This document shows, piece by piece, positions 17,166-25,654 of a stretch of DNA of 36,673 nt. Under the pieces are notes generated by a model. The model made no database searches and was not told where the DNA came from. It was given only the letters and a program-made list of their open reading frames with translations. This DNA is from Bradyrhizobium nitroreducens (GTDB lineage: Bacteria > Pseudomonadota > Alphaproteobacteria > Rhizobiales > Xanthobacteraceae). The stretch is from assembly GCF_002776695.1 (NCBI RefSeq), contig NZ_LFJC01000003.1:3086505-3123177 (forward strand), in the 5' to 3' direction. How positions within the stretch are numbered: position 1 is the stretch's first letter; each line of letters opens with the position of its first letter. The position numbers and the translations under genes are program-made.

Positions 17166-18296
17166 TCAGTTGACCGCGCGCTCGGGGTTGTCGAAGCGCA
17201 TCGATGTCTCGGCGGCGGCGGCGGCCGGGATCTTCCGCGAGGAGGGCGCCGCGGCGTCGGCCCAGCGGTTGATCAGGCGCCGCGCCGGATTCTCGAAATA
17301 GGCGTAGGTCCGGTCCGCGACGATGGTGAGGACCGCGCAACAGGCCAGGGCGTACAGGCCGAACTGATCGGGGCGCAGGCCGAGCCAGGTCCACAGCGGC
17401 TTGAACACGGCAATGAGGATGGCATCGTGCAGCATGTAGATCGCATATGAGGTGTTGCCGAGCCGGCCGAGCAGGCGGGCGCCCGGGAACTCCTTGAAGG
17501 CGCTTTCGCCGACTGCCGTGAGCAGGATCGCGCAGGAGAACAGCACAATCGCCAGATCCGGCTTGGCGAAGACATTGAGGACGAGCACGGAGAGGCCGAA
17601 TAGGCCGATGCCGGCGACGATCATCCGCTTGTGCCGGTAGGGATGCGACATCCGGAAGAGAATGGCGAGCAGGATGCCGTTCAGGAAGCTCGGCAGCGCG
17701 CGGAGCATCCCGTAGTCGAAATTGGCGCCATACATCTGCGATCGTTCCTGCCAGATCGGCAAATGGCCGTGGGCCAGGAGCAGGTAAAGTGCGGCCACGA
17801 TGACGCCGAGCACGACCGGCTGGACCTTGCGCGCAAGCAGCATCAGGAGCGGAAAGATCAGATAGCAGAAGAACTCGGCGCTGATCGACCAGGACGGCGA
17901 GTTGAAGCTGAGATGGTCGGTGACGCCCCAGGCCTGCAGCAGCAGCAAATTGTAGACGAAGTCCAGCGAGGTCGAGCGTGCGGTACGTTCCAGCCCGGCG
18001 CCGATCAGCACCACGAAGATCAGCAGGCTCAGCAGGTGCAGCGGATAGATCCGCGCGATGCGCCGGATCATGAAGCGGGAATAGGCGGCTACGCCGCGTG
18101 CGTCCGACGGATAGGAATAGGAGATCACGAAGCCGGACAGGATGAAGAACATGTCCACGAACAGGCCGTAGGACCCGTTCCAGGCCGGCGAAATGCCGGT
18201 GTCGATCAGCTTCAGGTGGAAGATGAAGACCCCGAGCGCGGCGACGAAGCGGTAGAAGTCGAGAACGACAAAACGTCTTGCTTCACTGGCGTCCAT
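17166..18296 (-). CDS. Acyltransferase 3 family membrane protein, fourth copy
   Basis: A 376-residue membrane protein with ten or so helices. Signatures are VVLDFYRFVAALGVFIFH (R and H of the active region, with the usual RG replaced by RF), RRIARIYPLHLLS, and NSPSWSISAEFFCYLIF. The last two closely match those of the copy at 8145 (RRLARVYPLHIV, NAPSWSISVEFYTYLVF), so these two are probably one subfamily. It is convergent with the pyruvyl-transferase-like gene (26 bases). It sits downstream of the terminator of the large secreted glycosidase, so it has its own promoter in 18297-18477. The Ala/Ser-rich C-terminal tail is cytoplasmic. Confidence 0.9.
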   Translation of the reverse strand: MDASEARRFVVLDFYRFVAALGVFIFHLKLIDTGISPAWNGSYGLFVDMFFILSGFVISYSYPSDARGVAAYSRFMIRRIARIYPLHLLSLLIFVVLIGAGLERTARSTSLDFVYNLLLLQAWGVTDHLSFNSPSWSISAEFFCYLIFPLLMLLARKVQPVVLGVIVAALYLLLAHGHLPIWQERSQMYGANFDYGMLRALPSFLNGILLAILFRMSHPYRHKRMIVAGIGLFGLSVLVLNVFAKPDLAIVLFSCAILLTAVGESAFKEFPGARLLGRLGNTSYAIYMLHDAILIAVFKPLWTWLGLRPDQFGLYALACCAVLTIVADRTYAYFENPARRLINRWADAAAPSSRKIPAAAAAETSMRFDNPERAVN

Positions 18297-18477
18297 CGGG
18301 CCTCGGAGTCCTTGCGCGGTTCATCTTCGTTCTAGAAGCGAATTGTGACGCAAGTTCGCAGGCGCGCGGGCGATGCGGCGCAATCGCGGCAGTCCGCCCG
18401 AATTCATGGGGCCCATCCAATTGCGGATGGCAGTCAGGTTCCCGCTCATCAATGAGGCAGGCGCCCAACAAACGAAC

Positions 18478-18507
18478 GGGGCCGGAACCATGCATGGTCC
18501 CGGCCCC
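18478..18507 (-). terminator. Rho-independent terminator of the large secreted glycosidase gene
   Basis: A 30-base near-perfect palindrome (one mismatched pair) with outer arms GGGGCCGG/CCGGCCCC and ATGCAT at the centre, located 33 bases beyond the leftward stop at 18541. It is followed on the leftward strand by GTTCGTTTGTTG. Position and T-rich tail support termination of the leftward gene and insulation of the acyltransferase downstream. Confidence 0.8.
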
Positions 18508-18540
18508 GGCTATTCCGACGCGCGTTTGAGCAGCAATTCC

Positions 18541-21500
18541 TCAGACGAACACGAAGTCGTGGCTGGTCAGGCTGGAGACATAGACGTTCTTCAGCAGGAT
18601 CGAGTCATCGGCTGAGAACGTGATAATCGCGTTCGTACCGGATTGCGTGATCTGCAGGTGGCTGTAGTCCGCCGCCAGCAGTTTCGAGATCGCGATCGTG
18701 TCGTGCGTCGTCGCATCGCCGGCCTGGAAGTTGAGGATCTGGTCCTGGCCGTGGTCGTAAGCCACCGTCGTCGAGTTCGGCGCGGCCGAGAACACGTCGT
18801 TGCCCGCTCCGCCCTGGATCGTCACGCCGCTGGCGACGGCCGTGACGTTGTGGGTACCGTCGGTCTTGGTCTGATCGAAGAACTGCAATGCGTTGGCGCT
18901 GTTGTAGTTCTCGTGCTGCGTGGTGCCGGCCTGTCCGTTGAAGTTGAACAGGAAGACGTCCTTCGAGCCGTCGGTGTTGTTGGCGATCTCCTGGGTCTTG
19001 GTGCCGGCGCTGTTGTAGATGTCGGTCAGCTTGCTGCCGTCGTCGTGGATGACCTGGGTATAATCCAGCGTGCCGTCGGCGTGGGTTCGCGTAAGCTCGA
19101 CCAGCTTGCCCGAGGCGTCGAGGTGCTGATGCTGGGTGGTATAGGACTGCCCGGTGACGTTGTAGTTCCAATTGTCCGATGTGCCGTCGGCATTCTTGAT
19201 GTAGGCGGCGGTCTTCACGCCGCCGGTGTAGACGGTCGTGGAGTTGTAACCATCGCTCTTGGTCGTCACCTCGCTGGTGATGATACCGTTGGCGTCGTAC
19301 CAGTCGGAGGTCTTGGTGCCGTCGGCGGTCTGCGTCAGCGTGAAGGCCAGGCTGTCGTCGGCGTGGGTGCGCACGATGTGGGTCAGGAAGCCCGTCGTAT
19401 CGTAGGTGTCGTGCTCGTTGGTGTAGGTCTGGCCCACGACGTTGAACTGGAAGACGTCCTTCGACCCGTCGGCGTGATAGTCGGTTTCCGTCTTCTTGAC
19501 GCCCGATGCATCGTAGTTGGTGACCACGCTGCTGCCGTCGCCGTTGATGACCTGGGTATAGTCGAGCGAGTTGTCGGCATGCCAGCGCGTCACCTCGGTG
19601 GTCCGGCCTGAGGGGTCGAGGTGCTGGTACTGCGTGGTGTAGCTCTGGCCGGTGATGTTGTAGCTGTAATTGTCGTGGCTCTGGTCGGCATTGGTGATGT
19701 AGGCCGCCGTCTTCACGCCGTTGGTGTAGACCGTGGTCGAGTTGTAGCCGCTCGGCTTCTGGAACACCTCGCTGGTGAGGACGCCGCTGGCGTCGTACCA
19801 GTCGGTGGTCTTGGTCCCGTCCGCGCTCTGCGCCAGCTTGAACGCCATGCTGCCGTCGGCATGCTTGCGGATCAGCGTGGTGAGGAAGCCGGTCGCATCG
19901 TAGATGTCGTGCTCGGTCGTGTAGTCCTGGCCGGTGATGTTGAACAGGAAGACGTCCTTGCTGCCGTCGGCATGGAAGTCGCTTTCCTTGGTCCGGGTCC
20001 CCGCGGCGTCGTAATTGGTGACGACGCTGCTGCCGTCGCTGTTGATCACCTGGGTATAGTCGAGCGTGCCGTCGGCATGCTTGCGCGTGACTGCGGTGAC
20101 CTTGCCCGAGGGATCGACGTGCTGGATCAGCGTGCTGTAGCTCTGGCCGGTGATGCCGTAGGCGTAATTGTCCTGGCTGCCGTCGGCATTCTTCACATAT
20201 GCGTTGGTCTTGACGCCGTTGCTGTAAAGCGTGGTCGAGGTGAAGCCATCGGCCTTCTGAACCACCTCGCTGGTGAGGCTGCCGGCGGCATTGTACCAGT
20301 CCGTCGTCTTGGTGCCGTCGGTCGTCTGGGTGAGCTTGAAGGCGGGGCTCCCGTCGGCGTGCAGGCGGGTCAGGCCGGTGAGAAAGCCGGTGGCGTTGTA
20401 GACGTCGTGCTCGGTCGTGTAGGTCTGGCCCGTGATGTTGTAGGTCCAGACGTCCTTGCTGTGATCGGCGTGATAGGTGGTCTCGACCAGCTTGACGCCG
20501 GTGGCGCTGTAGGTGGTGATCACGCTGCTGCCGTCGCTGTTGTAGACTTGCATCGAGTCCAGCGAGCCGTCGGCATGGCTGCGGGTCACCGAGGTGACCT
20601 TCCCGGAGGCATCGAGATGCTGGACCTGGGTGGCGAAGCTCTTGCCCGTGATGCCGTAGGTGTAATTGTCCTGTGAGCCGTCGGCATTCTTGACGTAGGC
20701 GGCCGTCTTCACGCCGTTCGTATAGAGCGTCGTGGAGTAATAGCCGCTCGACTTCTGGACGACTTCGCTCAGCAGGGTTCCGGCCGTGTTGTAGGTGTCG
20801 GTCGTCCTCGTTGCGTCGCTGCCGACATGAACGGATTTCGTCTTCACGCCATTGGTGTAGCTGATCAGGTCCTGCGAGCCGTCGGTGTAGGCGACGGTGG
20901 TCGAGGTCGGCTGTCCGCTCGAATTCAGGCCGGTGTCCGACTTCGACACCAGCGTTCCGCTGGCGTTGTAGGTCTTGGTGTTGATCCAGGTCGCGGCCGA
21001 ATTCGTCACCGAGAACGAATAGCCGCCCTGGATCTTGGAGAGGGCGCTGCCGTAATGGGCGATGATGTAGTCCATCGTCGCCTTCGAGGCGACCGGCAGG
21101 ACGTGCGAGTCGGTCACCGTGATGGTCTTCAGCGCCGTCGAGTGGCTGAGGTCGGACAGTTGCGGCACGATCTCGGCAGCCGTGCCGCTGACGGTGGTGC
21201 GGGTGTCGGGCGGGGTCGGGTTGGTCGCGGGCGCGTCGATCTCGATGATCAACGGATGATCGCTGACCGGAATCGTGATCGTGCTGACGTCGGTATAGCT
21301 GGCGATCGCAGTGGTTCCCGTCAGCGTGTCGTACACCTTGACCGAATGATGCACGCCGCCGAGGTTCACGGTGACCGTCTGAGACGGATTGGAGACCTCG
21401 GTATCGGTGGGATCGTTCCAGAGCTTCGGCTCCGCCCACACCACGAGCTCGTAGGCGCCGTTGCTCTTGCCGAGCACCATGCTGTTGCCGGTCGCCGGCA

Positions 21501-22449
21501 TGTTGCTCAGGGTGTAGTTCAACGGATCAGTCGGCTGCAGGCTCCCCTTGCCGTCGTCGGCCAGGATGGTCGTCAGGTTGTGGATCGCCGTCGCGGCTAG
21601 CTTCGGCGTCCCGTCGGAATTGAACAGTCCGAAATTGGCCTCGGGATTGGTATTGCTGGCGGAGGAGTCGCGGTCGAACAGCTCGTAGAGATAAGTCGCG
21701 CTCACGCCCGCCTTATAGGCATCGACCAGGGTGTTCAGGATCGATTTGGCCTGCACCGTCTCGTTGACGCCGAGATATTGAGTGTTGGCCTGCGTAGTGT
21801 AGCCGGTCTCGGTGATGACGACGGGTTTGCCCGGGGCAGCGGCCATCACCGCGCTCAGCGTTGCCGCAATCGAGCTACTGGTCGTCAGGCTGGTGCTGAC
21901 ATAAGCGTGGGCGTTGGCGTAGTCGACCGAGCCCGACATGTTGCCGAGCTGGCTGTAGCCCTGCGGATCGTTGTAGGCCAGTGACAGATTGTAGACGGGG
22001 ATGCTGCCGAGCGTGGCGTTGGCATTGACGGCCTGATAGAGCGCGCTCTGGAACTGGGCCGCGGCAGTGAGGCTCGAGCTGCCATTGTAGCTGAAGGGCT
22101 GGTGGTTGGCCTCGTTGAGCCCCTCGATGGCGCTGATGCTGCCCGCATGGCTCGTCGCGAACTTCTGGAGCGAGGCGATGTAGTTCTGCAGCCCGACCGT
22201 ACCGGTCTGGGGCAACGCGGATGACACCAGGAAATCGAACTTGTAGCCGGCAGCGGCGAGACCCTCGACGACGGGCTGCGCGGCCGGACTGGTCCCCATC
22301 GCGTCGCGGAGGTGGGTGACGCCGAGATATTTGAGGTCGTCGACCATCAGCGCGAGATTGTTGTAGCCGGTCCATCCAAAACCGGCGTGCGTATTGACGC
22401 CAATGGAGTTGATGAAGCCGCTGGCGGACAGGATGGTCTGGTCTGACAT
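18541..22449 (-). CDS. Large secreted glycoside-hydrolase-like protein with 166-residue tandem repeats and a type I secretion tail
   Basis: A 1302-residue protein with no N-terminal signal peptide. Residues 1-310: TIM-barrel, clan-A glycosidase-like domain (IGVNTHAGFGWTGY, SAIEGLNEANHQ with the presumed acid/base Glu113, VITETGY with the presumed nucleophile Glu214, LYELFDRDSS). Residues 310-415: beta-sandwich-like domain often following such barrels. Residues 415-548: linker plus a degenerate half repeat. Residues 549-1212: four 166-residue repeats built of Y-D-A-x-G-x-L-T and H-A-D-G-S-x-D steps, loosely like YD/RHS repeats. Residues 1213-1302: a single GGAGNDVF RTX-like motif, DQILNFQAGD, and the LLKNVYVSSLTSHDFVFV end typical of C-terminal type I secretion signals. 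The best reading is an exported enzyme that binds and cuts the polysaccharide. I start at the ATG at 22449; a TTG at 22467 is the alternative. It is alone in its transcript, with a terminator downstream, and no type I transporter lies nearby. Confidence 0.82.
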   Translation of the reverse strand: MSDQTILSASGFINSIGVNTHAGFGWTGYNNLALMVDDLKYLGVTHLRDAMGTSPAAQPVVEGLAAAGYKFDFLVSSALPQTGTVGLQNYIASLQKFATSHAGSISAIEGLNEANHQPFSYNGSSSLTAAAQFQSALYQAVNANATLGSIPVYNLSLAYNDPQGYSQLGNMSGSVDYANAHAYVSTSLTTSSSIAATLSAVMAAAPGKPVVITETGYTTQANTQYLGVNETVQAKSILNTLVDAYKAGVSATYLYELFDRDSSASNTNPEANFGLFNSDGTPKLAATAIHNLTTILADDGKGSLQPTDPLNYTLSNMPATGNSMVLGKSNGAYELVVWAEPKLWNDPTDTEVSNPSQTVTVNLGGVHHSVKVYDTLTGTTAIASYTDVSTITIPVSDHPLIIEIDAPATNPTPPDTRTTVSGTAAEIVPQLSDLSHSTALKTITVTDSHVLPVASKATMDYIIAHYGSALSKIQGGYSFSVTNSAATWINTKTYNASGTLVSKSDTGLNSSGQPTSTTVAYTDGSQDLISYTNGVKTKSVHVGSDATRTTDTYNTAGTLLSEVVQKSSGYYSTTLYTNGVKTAAYVKNADGSQDNYTYGITGKSFATQVQHLDASGKVTSVTRSHADGSLDSMQVYNSDGSSVITTYSATGVKLVETTYHADHSKDVWTYNITGQTYTTEHDVYNATGFLTGLTRLHADGSPAFKLTQTTDGTKTTDWYNAAGSLTSEVVQKADGFTSTTLYSNGVKTNAYVKNADGSQDNYAYGITGQSYSTLIQHVDPSGKVTAVTRKHADGTLDYTQVINSDGSSVVTNYDAAGTRTKESDFHADGSKDVFLFNITGQDYTTEHDIYDATGFLTTLIRKHADGSMAFKLAQSADGTKTTDWYDASGVLTSEVFQKPSGYNSTTVYTNGVKTAAYITNADQSHDNYSYNITGQSYTTQYQHLDPSGRTTEVTRWHADNSLDYTQVINGDGSSVVTNYDASGVKKTETDYHADGSKDVFQFNVVGQTYTNEHDTYDTTGFLTHIVRTHADDSLAFTLTQTADGTKTSDWYDANGIITSEVTTKSDGYNSTTVYTGGVKTAAYIKNADGTSDNWNYNVTGQSYTTQHQHLDASGKLVELTRTHADGTLDYTQVIHDDGSKLTDIYNSAGTKTQEIANNTDGSKDVFLFNFNGQAGTTQHENYNSANALQFFDQTKTDGTHNVTAVASGVTIQGGAGNDVFSAAPNSTTVAYDHGQDQILNFQAGDATTHDTIAISKLLAADYSHLQITQSGTNAIITFSADDSILLKNVYVSSLTSHDFVFV
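18814..20805 (-). repeat. Four tandem 498-bp coding repeats
   Basis: In-frame tandem array inside the secreted glycosidase gene with an exact 498-base (166-codon) period. The same codons (T-T/S-D-W/T-Y) recur at plus positions 20791, 20293, 19795 and 19297. Units read leftward: 20805-20308, 20307-19810, 19809-19312, 19311-18814; the last is the most degenerate, and a partial copy precedes the first. Each unit contains two related sub-blocks (ADGSxDNYxYxITGQSY and ADGSKDVFxFNITGQxY) about 72 residues apart. Units differ at many codons, so this is an old duplication under selection. Confidence 0.9.
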
Positions 22450-22953
22450 TGCACACTCGAATTTCAACGCGAACGAAATTGCTCGCAGGATTTGCGTTCA
22501 AGCTTCTCTGTCGAGTGTGAATTTCAGATAAAAATCGAAGCTACAAATCGTGAGCGATACGAGGTTCCTTGTGCAGGAACAGACGCGCTCGGTTGCAGCG
22601 GAATAGGAATGCAATGCCGGGCCAGCATGGCGTGAGGAAGGCGCTTTCGAGATATTCTGGATTTGCGCTGCTGAATGTATGCGCAGGCTGTGCGGATTGG
22701 ATTCGTATCAGGCGTGTCGGAGAGAGGAATGCGCCGCCGCTTGTCCGCCGTTCGGAGTATCTTCGTTGCGCAGCTCACCCTTCTTCCTGCACGGGAAGTT
22801 CGCAGATGCCGTTTCCATGAGCGGTTAAATTGATGAGTTTGCCCGCAAGAGTTGTATGTGCTCAGGTATGGGGCAGACGATCGCTGCTGGGATGGCAGCG
22901 AATACGGGTTCCCTGTCGGAGTTGATGTGCTCGCCCGGGTTGTGGTGCGACGA
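22450..22953. other. 504-bp intergenic region upstream of the secreted glycosidase
   Basis: Separates the leftward flippase gene from the leftward secreted glycosidase, so it should hold the glycosidase promoter. It is AT-richer near 22500-22560. The small frames that cross it (22524-22778 leftward, 22569-22820 rightward) are Arg/Cys/Ser-rich and lack ribosome-binding sites, so I do not call them. No strong hairpin follows the flippase stop. Confidence 0.45.
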
Positions 22954-24345
22954 TCAGCTGCGGCGGGCCAGCATCAAAAAGTCTCCGCGCCATCCGATCA
23001 CCGCCGTTGCGATCGCGGCGATCACGATCTTGCCGGCGAGCCATGTCGTGGGCTCCGTCGGCATCGAACCGAGCGAGGCGATCAGGATCGCCGCCAGCGA
23101 GGCCTGCACGACCAGTGGCCAGCGCGGGAAGGCCTCAAACCGGAGGGTCGGACCGAGCGCGACCAGAATGGTCGCGAGCGTGGCGACCGCGGCACACCCG
23201 ACCGCCCCTCGGGGCGACAGCCCGGCCGACATCGCGATCAGCGCGAAGCAGACGACGAGGGCGAGCTGGCCGGCCGCGACGACGACGAGTCTGGTCGCCA
23301 GCTTTTCGAGGTGGGGGACGACCGCCATCGTCGCCTGCAAATGGGTGTGCAGGAAATAGAAGGCGGCGACAGTCGGCGCCGTCTCCAGGAAGCCGTCCAG
23401 GCTCGCCTGCGGCACCAGGATACGGGCTGCATCTGGAATGAATCCGATCAGCCCGCCAAGCAGGACGAGGGTCGTGCAGATCATGAACTCGAACATCCGC
23501 CGCGCCGACTGGGCCGATTGAGCGCTGCTGCCGTTCTCGAAATCGTTGACCACCTCGGGGTAGCTCACGGTGTGGATCGCGGCATTGAGGACCCAGAAGG
23601 GGCGCTGCAGGAGATCGAGGGCAATCGAAAATCCAGCCCCGGCCCCTGTCGCACCCAGCCGGCCGATGACGATGACACGGAGCAGGACCGGCACCGACAA
23701 ATGAATGACGGATGCGCCCGCAGCCAGCATGCCGTAGCGGGAGAAGTCCTTCCAGTCGGCCAGCATCCTTTGGAGCGAGGTGCGCTCCATCGGCGTGCGA
23801 TAGGCGACCAGGCCGGCAAGAAGGCCCAGGGTGTGACCCGCCGCAATGCCGAGCAGCGCGGCCTCGGCCGTTCCCGAGATCACACCTCCCGCGGCGGCTC
23901 CGGCCAGAAGCGCGGTGGCACGCAGCGCAAGAAGAAGGGATGCGATGCCGAGCCGGTCGGATAGTCGCACCGACAGGAAATAGAGGTCCGTCAGGCCCTG
24001 AAGGACGGAGATGCCGAGGCCTAACGCGATGATCCCCCTCGGGAGCGCGCTGGTCAGGGACGCGCAACTCCCGACCACGGCGAGCACGGCCGCACTCGAC
24101 AGGCCGGCTGCAAAGAGCGACCACCTCAGCCGGGCCGCCTCGTTCTCCCTGGCCGCGGCCAGAAAGCGCAGTCCGGCCAGCTGCAGCCACTCGAACATCA
24201 GGACGCAAAGCAGTTGGCTCGAGGCCAGCGCGAGGGAGAAATTCGTGTACTCGGCGGCGGGCAGCAGATGGCTGATCGCGAAGATCAGGACGATCGCCGC
24301 GGCGCTCTGATAGACGTAGCCCGCCATCGCGAGGAGGCGTGTCAT
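22954..24345 (-). CDS. Second polysaccharide flippase-like protein (MOP superfamily)
   Basis: A 463-residue polytopic membrane protein with about twelve to fourteen helices: YVYQSAAAIVLIFAISHLLPAAEYTNFSLALASSQL at the start (the MOP pattern of first helix, P-x-x-[DE]-[YF] turn, second helix), then regularly spaced hydrophobic segments, with a charged loop FEWLQLAGLRFLAAARENEAARLRW. It resembles Wzx and PelG/teichoic-acid-exporter relatives rather than the copy at 14301. I start at the ATG at 24345, ten bases beyond the stop of the upstream glycosyltransferase; the frame is open further back, but only through that gene. It is the last gene of the 28170-22954 leftward operon. It may flip a different intermediate or serve a second polymer. 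Confidence 0.82.
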   Translation of the reverse strand: MTRLLAMAGYVYQSAAAIVLIFAISHLLPAAEYTNFSLALASSQLLCVLMFEWLQLAGLRFLAAARENEAARLRWSLFAAGLSSAAVLAVVGSCASLTSALPRGIIALGLGISVLQGLTDLYFLSVRLSDRLGIASLLLALRATALLAGAAAGGVISGTAEAALLGIAAGHTLGLLAGLVAYRTPMERTSLQRMLADWKDFSRYGMLAAGASVIHLSVPVLLRVIVIGRLGATGAGAGFSIALDLLQRPFWVLNAAIHTVSYPEVVNDFENGSSAQSAQSARRMFEFMICTTLVLLGGLIGFIPDAARILVPQASLDGFLETAPTVAAFYFLHTHLQATMAVVPHLEKLATRLVVVAAGQLALVVCFALIAMSAGLSPRGAVGCAAVATLATILVALGPTLRFEAFPRWPLVVQASLAAILIASLGSMPTEPTTWLAGKIVIAAIATAVIGWRGDFLMLARRS

Positions 24346-24355
24346 GGCCGGCGTG

Positions 24356-25624
24356 TCATCGCGGAATGAGGCGCTCCTTGCCGACGGCCCGTGGCGCTTC
24401 AGTCGTTGCCGCGCGCATGCGCGACATCCGCTGCTCGCGCAATTGTTCGTACAGGTTCTTGTAGGACGACAGCACGTCGGCAAAGATCCACTTGTTCGTG
24501 TCGGCGATCAGGCGTCGGCTGATCTCGTCGATCTTGTGCGGATCGGACGCGACCGCGAGCATGCTGCTGGCCAGGGATTGCGGATCGGCTTCGGTCAGCC
24601 AGCCGGTCAGGCCGTGCTCTATGACCTCGGGCATGCCGCCGAAGCGCGTTCCGAGCAATGGCCTGCCGGCCGCCTTGGCATCTGCGACGACCAGTGGACC
24701 GGGATCGTGCCAGATGGAGGGAGCGACCACGACGTCGACCTGCTTGTAGAAATCGTCCGGTGCCACGAAGCCCATGAACTCGATGCGCGCATCGGGCGCG
24801 AGCGCCCTGAGGCGTTGCTGTTCCTCGTCGCTGACCCGGCCGGCGATCATCATGCGGATGCGATCCCGGGGCAGCAGAGCCAGGGCCCGCATCAGATTTT
24901 CGATGCCTTTTTCCTCGGTGAGGCGGCCGATGAAGCCGAACGTCACCTCGGTGGTGCAGATGGGACGCGGATAGGGCGCATGCGGCGGCTCGGTCGAGGC
25001 GTTGCGGATCACGGTGCGGATCGGCGTCTCCGAGAACATGCCCATGTCGGTATGGATCGACAGGACGCGCTCGCTCACGCCGACCACGGCACTGAGCCAA
25101 TGGGTGGCGCGCTTGCGATGAAAGGTCAGAATTCCGCAACTCGTGCAGGTGTGCTCGCAGGACCGTCCCTTGTCGAAGCGGGAGCAGCGCGGGCAGGTCA
25201 GATAATAGTCGTGCAGCGTATGGAGCACGGGAACGCCGAGCTGGGCGGCAACGCGCCAGATCGCCGTGGTGAGGCCGGACAAATTGTTGGAGTGCAGCAC
25301 GTCTGGCTTGAAGGCCCGGATACGTTCGGCGATCAGGGGAGCCTGCATCTGCCAGTCGTCGACCGCGTGCCACAAGCTGCGCAGCGCGACGTTCTTCTGC
25401 TCGGTGAAGGGCCGATAGATGTTCTGCACGGGCGCGGAATGGACGTTGACGCCGTCGCAGGTCTCCGGACCCTGCCCGGGCTTGGATGCGGCCCGGATCA
25501 CTTCCACCTCGTCACCGCGCTGCACCAGTCCTTCGGCGAAACGACGAGCGAAGATCTCCGCACCGCCGACGATCTTTGGGGACTGGGGCGTTGGATAAAG
25601 TGTGGACGTCAAAAGAACTTTCAT
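24356..25624 (-). CDS. GT4-type glycosyltransferase with a cysteine cluster
   Basis: A 422-residue GT-B-fold enzyme. The N-terminal domain opens with MKVLLTSTLYPTP, has GGAEIFARRFAEGLVQRG and PDVLHSNNLSGL, and contains the HTLHDYYLTCPRC motif. Cys144, Cys147, Cys156, Cys160 and Cys163 form a five-cysteine insertion that could bind zinc. The C-terminal domain has VTFGFIGRLTEEKGIENL, PSIWHDPGPLVVADAKAAGRPLLG and GGMPEVIEHGLTGWL. The usual E-x7-E pair of GT4 enzymes is D-x7-D here (HDPGPLVVAD), a conservative change. It probably adds one sugar of the repeat unit. It lies 30 bases after the PslG-like glycosidase gene and ten before the flippase. Confidence 0.9.
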   Translation of the reverse strand: MKVLLTSTLYPTPQSPKIVGGAEIFARRFAEGLVQRGDEVEVIRAASKPGQGPETCDGVNVHSAPVQNIYRPFTEQKNVALRSLWHAVDDWQMQAPLIAERIRAFKPDVLHSNNLSGLTTAIWRVAAQLGVPVLHTLHDYYLTCPRCSRFDKGRSCEHTCTSCGILTFHRKRATHWLSAVVGVSERVLSIHTDMGMFSETPIRTVIRNASTEPPHAPYPRPICTTEVTFGFIGRLTEEKGIENLMRALALLPRDRIRMMIAGRVSDEEQQRLRALAPDARIEFMGFVAPDDFYKQVDVVVAPSIWHDPGPLVVADAKAAGRPLLGTRFGGMPEVIEHGLTGWLTEADPQSLASSMLAVASDPHKIDEISRRLIADTNKWIFADVLSSYKNLYEQLREQRMSRMRAATTEAPRAVGKERLIPR

Positions 25625-25654
25625 CGCGTCAACCTCATGTCTGCAAAATCGCCT

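Noticed and set aside
18814..20805. CRISPR array or intergenic satellite
   Set aside because: The 498-base period is a multiple of three, repeats are in frame in one long protein, and there are no short unique spacers.
18814..20805. RHS/YD-type toxin polymorphic repeats
   Set aside because: The repeats resemble YD repeats only loosely; there is no RHS core or C-terminal toxin domain, and the protein ends in a type I secretion tail.
18605..21439. Leftward open frame of 944 codons
   Set aside because: Alternative-frame shadow of the tandem repeats: Arg/His/Gln-rich text with the same 498-base periodicity.
22524..22820. Small frames upstream of the secreted glycosidase
   Set aside because: No ribosome-binding site or protein-like pattern; the region more likely holds the promoter.
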